Of a DNA stretch of 64,000 nucleotides, positions 40,276-56,722 are shown in pieces. The stretch is from positions 46,573,781 through 46,637,780 of the forward strand of contig CM067348.1 of NCBI GenBank assembly GCA_034190875.2, written 5' to 3'. The translations under genes were made by a program, and so were the position numbers. Under the pieces are notes generated by a model. That model made no database searches, had not been told where the DNA came from, and saw nothing but the letters and a program-made list of their open reading frames with translations. Position 1 is the first letter of the stretch. The number at the start of each line of letters is the position of its first letter. The DNA is from Urechis unicinctus. Taxonomy: Eukaryota; Annelida; Polychaeta; Xenopneusta; Urechidae.

Positions 40276-43200
40276 ATAGCAAAGCAGTCTAGATATACTG
40301 CATATAATTGCAAACATAATGTGCAAACCTACGAGGTGTCATTGCACAGTAAATTGTAATGTAATGTTTCAACACACACTGACGACGTTTTGAGGTTAAA
40401 GGGAGACAATGTGGACAAAAAAACTTATCCATGTGTATTCTACAGATTGGGAGGCGCACTTGCTTGGCTTAGCGATCAAAGTTCATTCACTATCTCCTGA
40501 CGCTCAACATCTTCTACCTTGATCAAACGAACAATGGGACTGGTTAAACAGTTTAATTTAGTCATGATTATATAAATCATTCTAACTATCGCTATGTTTT
40601 TCATCCATGCCGATGCTATCTACGGAATCTGCATAGCTTATATGCCAAAAAGTAGAACTCAAGCGAGCATAGCTCTCAACGGTAAATCAGCCCGTTTCAG
40701 AATTTCCTGCAGATTTTCCTCTTTGCCAGTCATTGTCATTTATTGGATGCCTGAAGGTACTTTGATAACCTTGGTGTTTTTCTCCTGGGAAATTAACGAG
40801 TCAGTTATGTATCAGATTAACGGCTATCTTCGTCGATGTTATTATGTCAGAGACTGAAGAGGAATTCTAAGTTGGTATTATAGCTGATTCAACCCCACTA
40901 GAGGCGCTCGACAGTCAGACACGCATAACTTAGGGTGATATTTTCAGTCTTGCCAGCGATGCAGTGAATTTAGCCATACCTATTTTATCTCATGCAAATT
41001 AACGACAGATTTATTGAAATTATTTGTTGTTGCAGGTATTGTTATAACGAACCTTTCTCATAACTGAATTTATCAGCCTGTTCTTTTACTCCAGCTCTAA
41101 TCGTTGCCTATGAGGTAAGTTTGGAACTTTATAGTTGTCATAGGCTGAACTTTTCCTACGCATATATACATGAGCTTTATGTTATAGATCATAGAAACAG
41201 CCGCTCTTGAATACTAGCGTGCGCAGCACATCGACTAAAAACTGCCAGAGTGGTACCATGGCTGCAAGCTCAAGCCGGTCTCCGATTTTGCCGATCAGAT
41301 TGCATGCCGCGTTTATAATAGGGGAGGGCCAATGCAGAATAGAAAATTGTTACCTTAGCCTGTTGAAGAAAAATTATGAAGGCTATCATCTGAAAGTAAC
41401 AAACGCCCTACTAGCATGATGTCAGCCATACTAGTCAGCCAGTGACTTCACAAGGTAGGCAATCAATGACATCCAATCTGCAGTGTATGAGTATTATAAT
41501 CAAGAATTCCAAGTCTTGCACGGTAAAAAAAAAAAAAATTCTGACTGGGTAATTACACGAATCGATACATGTATTATGTTTCCGTAGCCCGACATATGCT
41601 TTTTTAAACATGGACAACTAGCTGTGATATCATCAATTAGACGTAATGTGAATCACACATTTAATCGAATAAATGCAATCAATTATCTCTCAAAACATTT
41701 GAATGGACACGTTGAAAAACATATGGCGCTTGACAATACTGTCGATTTACTATATAATGACAACATCGGTTGAGTGTGCCTGTGTGATCAATTAACCTTA
41801 AAGCTATGACGTACATAAATACAGATAACCAAACATCTTATAAATGTTTCTGATCTCTCTATCATGCAGACTGTAACATGTAATAACAAGTCGCTGTAAA
41901 AAAAACCTACGGCACAAAGTGGCTCTATTGCAGAGTAATATTCCGACATTCCATTACATCTAGTTCGTCCGAATATCGTATATAGGGGTCGACACACTAC
42001 TCATCAATAAAATTAATGACCTTTTGTATTAAACAAATATGTCGTACAAATGGTCCGTCATCCTGTAATGTTTACACACTAGTCTCGTTAAGGTTCACAA
42101 ATCATCATCTACTAATCAAAAACTGCTAGGTTAATGACATTCATTTCGACAATAAATACATTTTTGAAGGATTTACAATAATAGAAGTAGAGTGAGTTAT
42201 TTTAACTCCCGTTTCTATTCACTGGCGATGTTACTGTTCAATTCGAACAAAATATTTGAGTATGCAGGATCCTCATTGTAGTCAAACTAACCGCGAGCTC
42301 GTCCCAAAGTACTTTTAGTTTTAATGCAGACAACAGTTTACTCCAAACGTCGTCTTGATATATACAGTGGTTAACAGGATAATTACAGGAGAAGGAACGT
42401 GTTTGTGTGGTGCGGTAGTGTTGACGACCGCGCCTGTCATTACATGGCGAAATTGTGGACAATAACACGCCTTATTGTGCTTTCCAGAAGCGACCGCACT
42501 GAAATTTAAATAGCCTTGTATGCTGCAACACGGTTGTAAGGCGTCCTTGCCGATACGAGTTGGTTGCTAGACATGGAAGCCATAACAATTCCTTACAATA
42601 CTAATTGCCATGTACGTGAATATATTTCCTGGCATCGTGCCGAAAGGGAATTTTGCTGGGCAGATAGGCATCAATATGTATAAATGACCAATGAATATGC
42701 TGGTGTAGGATCGAATCGCCCCAGGGGCCTTTTAGCTTTATCTATCCGTTCACGACATGAAATGTCTTGTGACGGCTGTCACGCTGATTTACTTATACAT
42801 ATAACAACACGAGTGTCGTACCAATCGGTGCAAATAAATTACTGGACGTCCTACCGAATTCAATACTTTTATCAACAAACATCATATTTGCATTCGGATG
42901 CGGCAGGCGTTGCAGGATGTGTTCTGGCAGAATTGGTTTCGTTATCTCAGTTGTACTGAGCAATTGACTGAGCAATTATATATTGGCGCTCTGTCAGCGA
43001 GATTGATTAAGGTCAAGCGCTCATCTATAAGTCACAGACACTGTAAGAACCACTGCGTTTCCAAAATTAACCGTATTACCATCACTGTGATGTGTCCTCT
43101 ACACTATAACTTGCACACTAAGCTAGTCAGGCGTTTATGTCAGTAACTTATCACCGTCACATGGCTGCTACCACAAGGATCCGCTGCAGTCTAGTTAAAG

Positions 43201-44515
43201 CAACCACTTACCATTAATGGTTATTCTGCCTAACGTAGCATATAATTGAACTGGTCAGATAGCGTAGCAAAAGCGTATCTAATAAAGAGACAACCCATTA
43301 TATTTGCCGCTTATTTGTGAGCAGACAACGAATCCCCGGGTACTTAAGCTAATGCAATATAAGAAATTGCATGTAAATGAGCTTTGTATCACTTGTTACA
43401 ATATATTGTTATATGAAATCAGATATGTATAAGTTATGTTCTATCGTGCGTTAATGTGGATGCAGATATGAAGAATGTAAAAGGACATGTTGTTTACCAT
43501 GTGAGCTAATTATTGAATCGAACGATCCGTTAAAGCTAATATCGCCACATCGCCCAATAGTTTATTTTTATAGCAACTGATCATATTTTGTGCGCAAAAT
43601 ACAATTGTACTAAAATTCACTATGGATTATTTCTCGCTACAATCAGTAAGAGTGACCACTGGCCTGAAATTTTGCACCCAGGGTCGCGGCTAAACACCAG
43701 TTAAGTGGCATTTTATTGCAAAAACGCACAGAATTTTCTATTGATCATTATCATTTTCGTCCAGAACTTGCAGAGTCTTTCTGTTTGACAATATGTTGAA
43801 ATGCGTGCCTTACAACGTTTTATTGGTAACAAATACTTTAATGTGTTGTTTTGTGATGCAAAATAATCTAGAGGATTTTGTTTTGTTCCTCGTTTTGCAT
43901 ACGATTGGTAAGTTTAGGACCAATGTTGACAAAGAAAGTAGTAACGTTGTTGGCTCTATCCATGTCGTCTGTGACGCAGGCTCCCTCTACAGTTATGAAA
44001 TGAGCGAGCTATTGATTAGCACTTCATTTCGTTCGTATAAAATGCTTTAACTTGTTTCAGGTCTCTTTAATATTGCCTCTATATTCCATAAGTTCTATGC
44101 TAAAATATGATATTTTGATCGTCTTAAAATAGCAGTTAACTGATGCTTATATGCTTTGCATTAAGCTAGCTACTTTTAGTTGCCGCAAGATCCTCTATAA
44201 TGTGTTTTTATTCGTTAAAGCATTCATAAGCCTTCAGATATTCATGATTATGTTCCATATTTTTGTTTGTGGTTCGTATGGTCCATTTTAGTTGGATGAG
44301 ATCCACTTTAATCATCGGTAAATTGTGCCAAATTTTGCGTAAGCTTTGCGGATCGGTTTTTTAGGTAATATCATTCGATAATGCCAACCTTTTTGATCGT
44401 ATTGAGTTGCCAGGATCGGTTTCTTTCATAGGGTATATCATATCATCGATAGATGCCAGAGAAGAGAGAGACCTCTAATGCAGAGATATAAAGCTTGATC
44501 GTGCAGTGAGGTTGA
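40276..44515. other. No gene recognised
   Basis: AT-rich sequence with short open frames. It includes a run of 14 A at 41525-41538. I see no poly(A)-tailed retrocopy or target-site duplication around that run. Confidence 0.45.
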
Positions 44516-44875
<360 letters not shown>

Positions 44876-45018
44876 CGTGTCGAATTTTTGAGGAAAGGTT
44901 TTGGTGAAAGCGGAAGTTTCAAGTCCTGGATAAACTACTCTTAAGGAAAATAATATTCTCTATATATATCTCCGATTGCGCATCTCATATATAGTATGTT
45001 TGTGTCGAACTTTTTGAA

Positions 45019-45112
45019 AGCGACATCGATCGGTAATACAGCCTTCTCATACACGTACCACTAATTGCGAAGACATCGAGGGTAATACAGCCTTCACACG
45101 TACCACGAATGA
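45019..45112 (+). repeat. Short tandem duplication, ~48-bp unit
   Basis: The phrase 'gacatcgatcggtaatacag', then 'ccttc...acacgtaccac', occurs twice back to back (45022 and 45071 onward) with small differences. No coding role was seen. Confidence 0.85.
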
Positions 45113-46540
45113 CCAGGATACTGCTAGGTCGGTCGCTTCGATGTTTCACATCAATACAAGCAAATGATCACTTGTAAATTATGCCAAGCTGGTATGTCAA
45201 ATACCTGTTCAAGCTACAATGTATGTAAAATACATCGCATTATATCATTGATCATACTAAGAAATGTGTGATTGCCAATATGTGCACGGTTGTTAATATT
45301 CATGCTTTCCGAGGTTTAATGTTGCGTACAAATGCGCACAGCAAAACGCTTAAAGCGTTAGCATAGTAACCAACTGCGACACCAGGCGGCCCTTAAAGGG
45401 TAGTGCTTTCCCAATTTGCTTGCAGTCTGCTTGATAGTAGGGGAAAGCACATTCAGAATATGAAGTGGATAGGTGCGCCTTTTAAGGGCAATTTATGGCA
45501 CTTTGACTGTCAAAGTAATAGGCGCCCGTTTAGTACTATTAGACAGTGAAACAGCAACCAAGGGGACGGGGACGTCACATATTAGACAATTGTTTTCACA
45601 CAATCTGCGATGCAATATGTTCACGAAAACAGGACTCTCTGTTTAAACTACATTTTGTAAACGTTCAAATAATGGACTCCAAATGTGCTGCATCAGCCTA
45701 GCATGATTTATTTGCGCTGTGAATTATTTGGCTAGCAGTTAACTACCCGCTTAAGTGCCAAGATGCGATGTTTGTTACGATGGATTTAAAGGTAACTTTA
45801 TGTTATACAATACAGACTCAACTGATGTAAAGGGATTGTAATATATTGCAGTTAACTATTGTACGTTTGTAGATGAATAGAGAATGGCAAGGTAGATGAT
45901 CACCAATTATTTAATACGGTTTTTTCAACAAGATATTTCGACAGCCTGGGCTATCATGATCATAAATAAGAGTGATGAGAGCAAAATTGCATTGTGTGTT
46001 CATGTTGCAGTTGTACTATTATTTATAATGCGCGCAGCAATGTACTCGGAAAATCTACTTGGTCCTATGAGACGTAACGACAATGGTAAGCTAGATAGCC
46101 AAATAGTGTGAAATCCGTTCTGTGAAACACAGAAACTCTACCAAGCAGTCTACCATGATCATGCCGAATTATGAACACTTATAGCTCTCGTATGTATTCA
46201 AGTGGCATGTGCATCTCAAGCTGAATAGCAACGGTTTGCTGCAACAAGGCTTGCCCAAATTAGTGTTGGGGATCCATTTTCTTTACTACGATCTGTTGTC
46301 AGCGTGTCATCATATAGGATCGTTCATATATACACTACCAGCATGTTAACGAGACAGTAGTAGATTACAGCACATGATAACCGCAAAGAGAGAAATATAA
46401 GATGACCTTACGATAGATTGTGAGAAGGCCTAGTATTGTGTATACAAACCTAAAAAAAGACACCATTTTAATCGAATAGTTTCTATGCTTAATCTTTAAG
46501 GCAACCAATTTGGTAGTTTTCGGGGTCAAACTACGCAAAT
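45113..46540. other. No gene recognised
   Basis: Only short open frames. The phrase near 46091 ('gatagccaaatagtgtg') faintly resembles the family phrase 'gacagtcaaatagcgtg', too weak to call as a further copy. Confidence 0.4.
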
Positions 46541-48175
46541 ATCATAAGGCAGTCCATACCCGATCAGCAGCATGATGCGTATCATTGCTTATCTCGCCAA
46601 CTTCTTTACATTTGTCCTTGAAGCCCTCTGCACCGATAAAATGCAGAACAGAGAGTCCCTTATGCTTTAAACGTCTTTTAACCCGATTAGGTGCCTTCAT
46701 GTCATCTGTTGACCTTGGAATCTTCTTGCTACGTAATCTTTACTGGTCGCACACATCCGGTTTCGGTGCCATTAATATGCATTCAGGGATGAAATCAAAG
46801 GTGTTCTCCGGCATTGCTTAATGTCGGCATTAAATCAAAGTCATCCCTCAAACTGCACAAACTCTGCGCAATAAGTAGAATAAGCAGTGATAAATGTTCT
46901 ATAAGGCAATATAAAATGTTGTCAAGAGTTGCTTGACAGTGCTCTTTGTCGAATTGAAGCATAGTTCATTTTGAAATGCTAGTCTGATGAAGAGTGAAAA
47001 TGTGTGAGAACTACTAAGCATGATGGACATGCAGATAATTAGAATTTTTGCCATTATGTATAGTCAAACAGGCGCGCAGAACAGGTTCTACTTTTTGGAC
47101 AAATCCATGCAATATAGAGGACACCGTGGCTGCCGTTTTCACGGTGCAGCAATTATTGCAACCGATCAGTTTAAATAAAATTGATCACCTCGGGGTTTAT
47201 GGCCGCACCGACCTAAATTCAACTTCATTGGCTAAATACTATAGCGTTTTACTAAAGTGTGACTTCTAATCTGCTATGGAACAATGACGTGGATATTACC
47301 TTGGAGCTGTTGGCAAGTCCAAGTATCAGTAATTCAGACGACTTACATTCGCGGAGCATCTTGAAAACGCAGGAATATTTATTTTCGAACAAATCTCACT
47401 ATTGTTTTATAGTGTACATTGTCAAACATTCGCCAGATATGCTTTACTTGATGTACAACTGTAATCACAAGCGATACATATCAAAATTAGATAGATATTA
47501 TCAGTCTATTGATATCTAGAATCTTGGGATAATGCTGTTGTTCGTCTGGTGTTGTAAAAAGATACTTAATGATGAGTGACGAGACATATTATTTTATAGT
47601 TCGCTTCCCTTGCGCTAAATTTGCATTAGTTGTCGATTTGGTGGAATTTTTAATTTGCATCCATGTTGGCGTAGTTGCAATCATTTATCGTTTACAATGC
47701 TTTCATGTTATTGGAAACACCAAATCGGCAATTACTTTCCGAAAAAGACTCATTGAAACAACCACCAAACCTTATCTACAAAAATATCCAGTTGAATAGT
47801 AAACTGGACCTGAAACTACCTATGCGACCATTTTCTGGCCCAACGCTTGTTTTCAGCTTATAATGAATTGCAGCGTAGTAAAGTTATGCAAAATATTGAT
47901 TTGTTTCCCCTTACTTTGCGCATCAATCTGAGGGATTGTATTTATTTTTTATCCGTTTTCGGTGCCGTACGAATCCAGATGTGTGTGCCTGAAGGTTATA
48001 TGCCATTACATCGCCGACTGTATATTGAGCTCGGTATGTGGGCTCTCTTTGATCGCTCGTAGTAATATAATACACAACAACATTGATATACCTCGTCAAA
48101 AAAACTCATACCGAAGCAGGCTAACTGTAAGTTTGAGTAAGACATTAATATCACCACCTTACCCTTTTTCACACT
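46541..48175 (+). repeat. Old duplicate pair, left copy
   Basis: From 46741 to 48175 this aligns in order and strand with 58265-59702. Shared blocks include 'gcaataagtagaataagcag', 'gataaatgttctataagg', 'catgcaatat', 'ggatattacctt' and 'catccagttgaatagtaaactgg' (here with 'atatcc'). Identity is roughly 80 percent with indels. The first 200 bp (46541-46740) resemble 7380-7500 instead. Matching open frames such as 47675-47863 and 59190-59408 share about 50 residues, but they sit in uniformly similar DNA, so I do not call them genes. Confidence 0.92.
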
Positions 48176-48250
48176 TAATGACGAATGTATACTTTAAAAC
48201 TCTTTCAAGAGTGTGGCAAAATAAATTCAATATTTAAGCAATATTTAAGC

Positions 48251-48477
48251 TACAATTTGCATTGTAGCATGCCAAGGCGTCTGAGTATAGCATGTAGTGA
48301 AGTTGTACTGTTTCGGAGATTCCTTTCACTCCAAGTTGAAAGTTGATTTGTATCATTTGGTATAACATTAAAAAGAGGAGATCCCGTATATGAAACTTGA
48401 CAATTTGCGTATTGTAGCTGTGTAGCCAAGGCGTGGCTACAACCATGAGTATAGTTCATGTAGTGAAGTTGTACTGT
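48251..48477 (+). repeat. Local direct repeat of ~60-78 bp
   Basis: The phrase 'caatttgcattgtagc', then 'gccaaggcg...gagtatag' and 'catgtagtgaagttgtact', at 48251-48311 recurs at 48400-48477, where the second copy has an extra 'tggctacaaccat'. Spacing is about 150 bp. Confidence 0.9.
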
Positions 48478-49795
<1,318 letters not shown>

Positions 49796-49822
49796 CCGAA
49801 TATTTAAAATATTTATTCGATT

Positions 49823-49824
<2 letters not shown>

Positions 49825-49875
<51 letters not shown>
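49825..49875. repeat. (TG)25 microsatellite
   Basis: A perfect TG dinucleotide tract. With the TA array next to it, it forms a compound microsatellite likely to vary in length. Confidence 0.99.
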
Positions 49876-49880
<5 letters not shown>

Positions 49881-51266
49881 GTTGATGGCAAAAAAGTGTG
49901 CAACGATGACGCAGGCAGCAAACCAAGCATCTGATATATGCCCACTATTGGAATAAGTCCGTTTACCCAATGAATAAGTCACTTCACACTTTGGGTTGCC
50001 ATGGAGGAATAAGTTTGAATTTCAATGGCGAAAGACAGTTGTTATAGAGAAGGAGACTAGTATTTAATACCGAATTGCACAAGTGTAACCAATTTCACGT
50101 CAAAATGTAAAGAGCGCCCTGTAAGAATACAGAGTCTGATTTGTGCTGTCTTTTAAAAGGGAAGTAATGGTTAAAATATGAATTTTCGGGATCATATAGA
50201 ACACAATATTCTCATCAATAATTTGCAGTTCTTTTTACAATTCGACACGTAGTTAACAAGAGATGAGCATAATAAAACAACACATTCCGAAACTTCCCGA
50301 CCACACGCCAAAGATGACTGAAGGCGCTGTGACGTCATATGCCACCAGACAATGTTGCCACTAGTGTAAGGCCTTGAACTCTTTAAAGGCTTATGATATA
50401 TGCAGCCATAAGCATTGGCACCGAACTTGGATTCTTGGCCCGAAGTCCCTCTGTACAACTCACTGGAGATGTATATTTAATTGTAACGTCCAATCTCGAA
50501 AGGTCTAGGCTCCCAAAACCAGCGCCAATATTTGAAATAAAATTAATATCTACTTATCTGTTGACAAGGAGAATACAATTAATTGAAATTATATTTGATT
50601 TATTGCAAAAAAGAAATATTGAGTAAAATCCTTATTGAATGCAGTAGCAGTTTCCATTTGCGATACCGTTTTACCATCAAATAAAATAAAAGCACAAGAA
50701 AAGATGTTTTCCGTAACAAGACAGCCGAATGGTGAATAAATCATTGATAACCATGAAACAGCACTGCCTGTATTATCGCTCGGTCCCCTTTGGTTGACGT
50801 TTCCACGCTACATACTAGAAGTTTGTCACAATTTAGTATATTCTTGGCGAACTCCAAGCCACATGAAATTATGTGATTCGTTGCGGTATATAATGAACAT
50901 GATGACGGTATAAAATACGATTATGCTCACACCTATCACAGTTCCCATGTAAAAAACGAGGAAATGACTGCGCTATCCGGCTGGACGGTGGCATATGACG
51001 TCACAAACTCAGGAGCCAATAGCCGTCGTTTTTTGTGCATATGCCAAAACGGTCCGAAAAATCAAGGGAAATATAGAAAAAAAAACCTACATAATGACAT
51101 CAATGGACGAAAATATAGTCGGAAACGTCTTTCACAGACTGATATACATCTAATAAAACTTCGATCAGGGAATCGACATTACTTGCACTTTAAAGCTGGT
51201 AACATGCAAACACTCATTGTAGAATTTATTCAGCTCGATTTCAGGACGCTAATATCAAGCGCAGTT
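49876..51266. other. No gene recognised
   Basis: Short open frames only. The plus frame 50964-51311 (115 codons) has no recognised motif. Confidence 0.4.
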
Positions 51267-51611
51267 TCAGGAATTACATATGATAGTCGCTTGGTATCGA
51301 CAATACATTAACTGCCCATGACCTTGTGTCTTGTCCATCGTCTTCGTCAAGCATTGATTGGCTGCTCTTCGAATACCGCCCACCTTCCCAAGACCTTTGC
51401 CCCATAATCTTCGAATATGCAGTGGAGTTAAATGACGAGGTGACTTCGTTCGACCGAGCTGGTACAGCCTAGTCGACGCCGTACTCATCTACCTCTGACT
51501 TCCCATGCGTATTCCCTACGTTTTTTGGGAAAGATTTGTGAGGAAACTTCTGTTTAACGGCCCACTCGTTCGCAAACCACGCTCCTTCTTCGGCGTCGCT
51601 GTTTCCTGCTA
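51267..51611 (-). other. GC-richer segment; possible unidentified terminal exon
   Basis: This block is visibly richer in G+C than its surroundings. On the minus strand a good acceptor ('cgagtttttttctag') at 51611 leads into an open frame that reads 'NSDAEEGAWFANEWAVKQ' and ends with 'EVDEYGVD' and a stop at about 51471-51473. An AATAAA on that strand lies at 51225-51230. A second minus frame (51267-51488) and plus-strand frames also stay open across the block, which weakens the case. I recognise no family. It could be an exon of an unknown gene, an old transposon fragment, or chance. Confidence 0.2.
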
Positions 51612-52676
51612 GAAAAAAACTCGAAAGAGCGAAGTATCAACGACAATTTGATTTTATTTCAAAACCACGTGTGCTTTACGAAGACGTTGCAGTTATTGAC
51701 TCAATACAAGCCCTACCATGTTGGCCGTAAGCACGAAATCGACTATCCAAGTGAATCGACTATCCAAGTGAATCGGAAGCGCATTCTGCATACCCATTAT
51801 TTCGAAAAGCCCAGGAAACAGGGCTGAAGGTTAACAGGGTTTACTGAGTTTGATGACGAGCTTCAGAGCATTTGACGAACCGCTAATGGTCAGCGACAAC
51901 CTTTCTGAAGGCAATATTTTAGTCTGTTAGGATTCACAGTGTCTAATGACTGAGAAGGTTCTAGCTCCGATCGATTTTCAGGGTGTTTTTTTTCTGCAGC
52001 GCTATAGTTCTGTTCCAGCGTCAGCAGAGTTATATCGGGGCCCTCCCAGTCTTACTACGTTTGATATGACTACAAGTCGCTGTTTCGGTTTTTGTTCCAT
52101 GCCACTAGCGTATTTCGAAACGGTATAATCATCTTAAACCATTAGAGTAGTTTCACATGGCAATTTGATAGCGTCTCGCCTCAGCTGGCAACAAAACAAT
52201 TGTTACATCACGGCCGCATGTGTCACTCATCTTCAATGGAAGATATCCTATGCATATCTATACCATAATACAGTTTAGTATCAATGCTTACTGATAAGCA
52301 GCATGGCAGTTATATCTGCTGAATATTTTCAGAACATAGTAGCAAAATTACATAAACCATAAGTCAAAGTAAGAAAAGGCCCGTATTCATTTGAGCCATT
52401 TTGATGCTTATGTGTTATACAATAGGAATCTACCGATAGTAAAATGGTCATGGACATATGTGAAAAAGTTGGGTATCCAAGATATTAAGAAGAGACAAGC
52501 TGATCAACAAACGAAATGGGTATCACTACATCTAACATTATTTTATGCATGTAATTTAAGTGATGCCTTGGTAAATTACTTTGACACTAACAACTTTGAA
52601 TCTTAATGGTGTAGTTACTTGGCATTTATGCGCTTCAAAGGTAATAAACGTGTATAATTTCCATGTGCTCCGCTAC
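51612..52676. other. No gene recognised
   Basis: This is the downstream flank of the receptor-like gene (that gene is read right to left). I looked on the minus strand for the first and second membrane segments of a Cys-loop receptor (W.SFW and the PARV...TT.LTM pattern) and found neither. The 60-codon plus frame at 51946-52128 has no motif. Confidence 0.5.
51737..51770 (+). repeat. Perfect 17-bp tandem repeat, two copies
   Basis: The unit AATCGACTATCCAAGTG occurs twice without a gap, followed by the start of a third (AATCG). Confidence 0.95.
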
Positions 52677-52682
52677 TTTATT
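52677..52682 (-). terminator. Polyadenylation signal AATAAA
   Basis: A canonical AATAAA on the minus strand lies 47 nt beyond the stop codon of the receptor-like gene, with a T-rich stretch (GTTTATTACC) about 30 nt further on. Its position supports a transcript that ends here with a very short 3' untranslated region, without membrane-spanning exons. Confidence 0.55.
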
Positions 52683-52729
52683 GGTTAACTGACATTTGTC
52701 AACCTATCACGCAACTGAGCATTGGGTGT

Positions 52730-54485
<1,756 letters not shown>

Positions 54486-55675
54486 CTGTGAACGACACAA
54501 TAAAAGGAGTCAGGTACTGAAAGGATTTGGACATTTTGGATATTTAGTCTTGGTTAACTTTCCTATTAATTTTGCATGAAATATTTTTTTTGTTTGGCCG
54601 TTACTTTTCTACTCGGATTACATTATGAGCACACCATTACAAATGGATGTGCATCGACATTATGCTTGACAATTGACGGATGCTTTGCGCTATCTCACCT
54701 AGCAGGATAATTGTAAATATGTTAGCAAGAGATTCTTTACTAATTTTACCCTAATGGCGTTTCACATATCTACAGACATATTTAAACTTTGCTTGCCAGC
54801 CCTATATATATCAGACACACGTTCCTGTCTTGGCTTACCAGCAAATACAATTCTCAAGAGGTTTTATAGATATCAGCAACATGATCAGACCAACCAAACT
54901 TATTGTGACCCGTTTTGGCACAAGACATTTTGAGCACTACATCACCCAATTGTTTAAGACGATCTATAATATTCATTTAAAACTTATAATTAGCGGCAAT
55001 ATGATGTGGAACAACAGTAAGTTTCGTAGTCGTGACTAGACTGTGCAGTATTGGTACAAATAGTCTGCTGTCGTGCTGCAGAGGTCCTCTCTGCAGACAT
55101 TATTAACCCATACTTTTTACCTGTAAGTAGAGTTACAAACGTTTGCCATGTACTACTTTCACTTCGGATAAAAAATATGCACGCAGTAAATTTCAAGCTA
55201 AGGTTATAAACAAACATTGTCTGGTATCCAAGGATTCCAGTATTTGTGGAAGGAATAAATCCAGCTTAAAAAACTCAACCTCAACATATCTCAGGATAAA
55301 ATTCGGGTGGGGTCCCAACAACACAACTTTCCCCCAGATCTACTACTATTAGTAGGTTAGTCTAGGAGTGAATCATAACCAAGTATATCCTTGCAGGACG
55401 TCTTTCGTGACATCTTGCAATGTTTGAAACCTATGTAATTCAGTAATGCTGAAAATCAGAGTTCTAATCGTCATATACAATGCGTATACATATCACTAAT
55501 GAAGAATAAAAATATCATCCTCTGACCGGGACCTAACGTAGTCTCATATATTCTACTACCACGTTAGCCCGGCATCAGACCAACTATCGGATCGATTACC
55601 AAGTTTTGGAGCACCATCTCCGAAACTTGATTCAAAAGAGCTAACCAGACCAAACAACTATACCATTGTTTTACC
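54486..55675. other. Probable first intron of the receptor-like gene
   Basis: This lies between the signal-peptide exon and the possible first exon at 56.1 kb. An acceptor-like TTTATTGTGTCGTTCACAG sits immediately before the ATG. No other exon was recognised. A frame at 54990-55217 (minus) begins weakly like a signal peptide, but its donor is out of phase with the downstream exon. Confidence 0.35.
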
Positions 55676-55718
55676 ACATTCGGCCCCGATATTTCTGCAG
55701 AATATAGGGGCCGAATGT
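55676..55718. repeat. Hairpin: 18-bp inverted repeat, 7-nt loop
   Basis: Arms 55676-55693 and 55701-55718 are reverse complements with one mismatch. The core is ATTCGGCCCC against GGGGCCGAAT. The loop is TCTGCAG. Confidence 0.93.
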
Positions 55719-56096
55719 AAATCTAATGCCACGATAAAATATAAATTAAAGGTAACTGTCAAAATTACTCAAATCATTTGTTAGTAGATAGAACAAGCGA
55801 AACTTTGTCGAAAATCTATAAGAGGCGACCAAGCATATTATTGCTCACAAAAGTCAAAATACAGCATGGTACATCGATAAAAAACAACAACTCATTTTAC
55901 ATTAAATTACTTTCTGGGACATCTTGGGAACAAGAAAAAAGTGAAGATTCTTTCCCCACTCCCTTGAACTGCTGCAATTTATAGCGACACAGAAATAACC
56001 ACTGCCCTGCCAATGTGCACGGCTCACTTGCACAATGATGATGCTTTCATCTGTTCACTAAGATAGCAATGTTTTGAATTGTAAAGGATGACTTAC

Positions 56097-56162
56097 GGTT
56101 TCGAAGGAAGAAGCACAAGGCTGCGACTGACTTGCTTCTGTCTGGTCCGAGCCGTATTTATA
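56097..56162 (-). promoter_or_regulatory. Possible core promoter and non-coding first exon
   Basis: On the minus strand a TATAAATA (56155-56162) is followed 34 nt later by an initiator-like TCAGT (A at 56128). About 32 nt further on there is a consensus donor GTAAGT (56091-56096). The implied first exon (56128-56097) has no ATG and would be spliced to the acceptor just before the signal-peptide ATG at 54485. Orientation and order fit the receptor-like gene, but this is motif evidence only. Confidence 0.35.
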
Positions 56163-56722
56163 CAGAAACCGCAAGACCATCATTATTAACCGACATTTCC
56201 CAATAGTTATCAATATCAATTCATCCGTCGCAATAATTATGACAAATATAACTATCAGTCGTACAAAGTTCACTTGCAACTTTGGTATTTGGCTTATGTG
56301 ATGTTTTGCAAATTTGTTATGATACACTTATAAATGATGTACGAGATTGTTGTGAATTTAGGGATCATTATATTTTATGGGATAATTTGCCAATCATTCT
56401 CTGCGGCCATCGAGTGCGACAAGTAAACATCAAGTTAAATTTGTTTGTCAGTCGATTTGTCTGTGAATGGGGCCCAAATGTGATGGAAAATCTTGGCGGA
56501 CTGTCAATGATCATGATGATCATCGTCAAATTGTCGTACAGACAATTGAATAAAATTACCAAGCGACCACCATCAACTTTCGCTTAGTATGAAATGGGTT
56601 TGGCAACGGAAGAGACGTAATCGACTTCTACATATCCGGTAAATGTATCGGCCAGTTGACTGAGCGGGAAATTGGACACTCACAAGCCAACGAAAATAGG
56701 TTCTATAGCCTGGAACGTCGTA

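Noticed and set aside
54990-55217. Minus frame starting MFVYNLSLKF as an alternative signal-peptide exon
   Set aside because: Weak hydrophobic core, a donor out of phase with the next exon, and a clearly better signal-peptide exon at 54417-54485.
55180-55240. Minus-strand words reading WIPDN as a second receptor loop A
   Set aside because: A stop follows within a few codons and no other receptor motif or splice site is nearby.
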